A stretch of 6,510 nt of DNA, from NCBI GenBank assembly GCA_905202605.1, contig CAJKSU010000164.1, positions 1-6,510 on the forward strand, in the 5' to 3' direction. The translations under genes were made by a program, and so were the position numbers. Shown piece after piece: positions 6,345 to 6,510 of this stretch (within the stretch, counting starts at the first letter, position 1; every line of letters begins with the position of its first letter). This DNA is from an uncultured Eubacteriales bacterium. Its GTDB lineage: Bacteria > Bacillota > Clostridia > Oscillospirales > Oscillospiraceae. The notes below the pieces were generated by a model that saw only the letters and a list, made by a program, of their open reading frames with translations, was not told the origin of the DNA and searched no databases.

Positions 6345-6375
6345 TTTATAAACAGCTTCCCGCTGTCTATTTCAA
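6345..6375 (-). promoter_or_regulatory. Weak candidate internal promoter before the binding-protein gene
   Basis: Minus-strand TTGAAA (6375-6370) and TATAAA (6350-6345) resemble -35 and -10 boxes, but the spacer is 19 bp and the predicted start would leave a leader of only about 16 nt before the ATG. Transcription from upstream transporter genes is the simpler view. The boxes overlap the hairpin at 6348-6370. Confidence 0.2.
6348..6370 (-). promoter_or_regulatory. Small intercistronic hairpin upstream of the binding-protein gene
   Basis: On the minus-strand RNA, AUAGACAGC (6370-6362) pairs with GCUGUUUAU (6356-6348) over 9 positions including one G-U, with loop GGGAA. An A-rich run follows instead of a U-tract, so it is not a classical terminator. 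A second 6-bp hairpin (gcgcat 6389-6394 with atgcgc 6402-6407) lies just upstream and holds the permease stop codon in its loop. These could modulate message stability or the relative output of permease and binding protein; the DNA inverted repeat acagc-N5-gctgt (6352-6366) could alternatively be a protein site. Confidence 0.4.
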
Positions 6376-6396
6376 AATTGTGATGTTTGCGCATTT

Positions 6397-6510
6397 TCAG
6401 GATGCGCGGGATTTTTTTGTGCAGCCCCTGAAAAGCATTTTGAAACGGGCTTTCATCTGCGGCGTTGCGAAAACCAGCAGCGCAATCAGCATCAAGCCCC
6501 AAAGGGTATT
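6397..6510 (-). CDS. C-terminal end of a probable ABC transporter permease (5' part outside window)
   Basis: The last 37 codons of a minus-strand gene that enters from the right edge and stops with TGA at 6399-6397. It is too short for a confident family match. What is seen is a hydrophobic segment (LWGLMLIALLVFATP, residues 3-17 of the visible part) followed by a short, strongly basic tail (QMKARFKMLFRG and TKKSRAS). This is how inner-membrane permeases of ribose-type ABC importers (RbsC/LsrC/RhaP group) typically end: a last transmembrane helix, then a positively charged cytoplasmic tail. The position, 75 nt upstream of the binding-protein gene and on the same strand, supports the permease reading. 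An unrelated membrane protein cannot be excluded. Confidence 0.55.
   Translation of the reverse strand, partial: NTLWGLMLIALLVFATPQMKARFKMLFRGCTKKSRAS

Noticed and set aside
5326..6351. Long plus-strand open frame (341 codons) antisense to the binding-protein gene
   Set aside because: The opposite strand encodes a complete lipoprotein with signal, lipobox and family motifs; the antisense translation shows no recognisable domain and is a product of codon bias.
6389..6418. Plus-strand hairpin (gcgcat/atgcgc) followed by seven T, resembling a terminator
   Set aside because: No plus-strand gene ends nearby, the stem is only 6 bp, and four bases (ggga) separate it from the T-run; the run is part of the permease tail lysine codons on the minus strand.
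6441..6455. Palindrome tgaaa-N5-ttTca-like element resembling a catabolite-repression (cre) site
   Set aside because: It is 15 bp with the wrong centre for the 14-bp cre consensus and lies inside the coding end of the permease, where it simply encodes MKARF; probably chance.

Overview
The window looks like part of a mid-GC Firmicutes genome, most likely a gut-type Clostridia (Oscillospiraceae or Lachnospiraceae-like). The basis is strong AGGAGG-type ribosome binding sites, a lipoprotein signal followed by a Thr/Ala/Gln-rich linker, and a large serine recombinase of the Clostridia mobile-element type. This is an inference from style, not from a marker gene.

Layout. The left sixth (3-1025, + strand) is the C-terminal part of a large serine recombinase, entering from the left edge and ending at a strong intrinsic terminator (1033-1064). 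The rest reads on the minus strand as one compact gene set facing the recombinase. In transcription order (right to left) it comprises: the C-terminal end of a probable ABC permease (6510-6397); a sugar-type ABC substrate-binding lipoprotein (6321-5236); three TIM-barrel enzymes of the sugar phosphate isomerase/epimerase (xylose isomerase-like) superfamily (5153-4224, 4220-3198, 3201-2179); and a Gfo/Idh/MocA NAD(P)-dependent oxidoreductase (2166-1126). The last four genes are separated by 3 nt, a 4-nt ATGA overlap and 12 nt, so they are very probably one transcript. The two gaps around the binding-protein gene are 75-82 nt long and carry hairpins without U-tracts, suggesting intercistronic control rather than separate operons.

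How the genes work together. The lipoprotein and permease would import a sugar, glycoside or cyclitol. The oxidoreductase would oxidise a hydroxyl to a ketone or reduce a ketone, and the metal-dependent barrel enzymes would epimerise, isomerise or eliminate on the keto intermediate. This gene content resembles inositol catabolism and the 3-oxo-glycoside pathways (YcjR/YcjS type), but no kinase, aldolase or glycosidase is visible and the substrate cannot be named from the sequence. The most distinctive points are the tandem pair of collinear 340-residue paralogs and the position of the operon directly against the recombinase end of a mobile element. No tRNA, rRNA, CRISPR array or insertion sequence was seen. 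No stretch over 300 bases lacks a gene.
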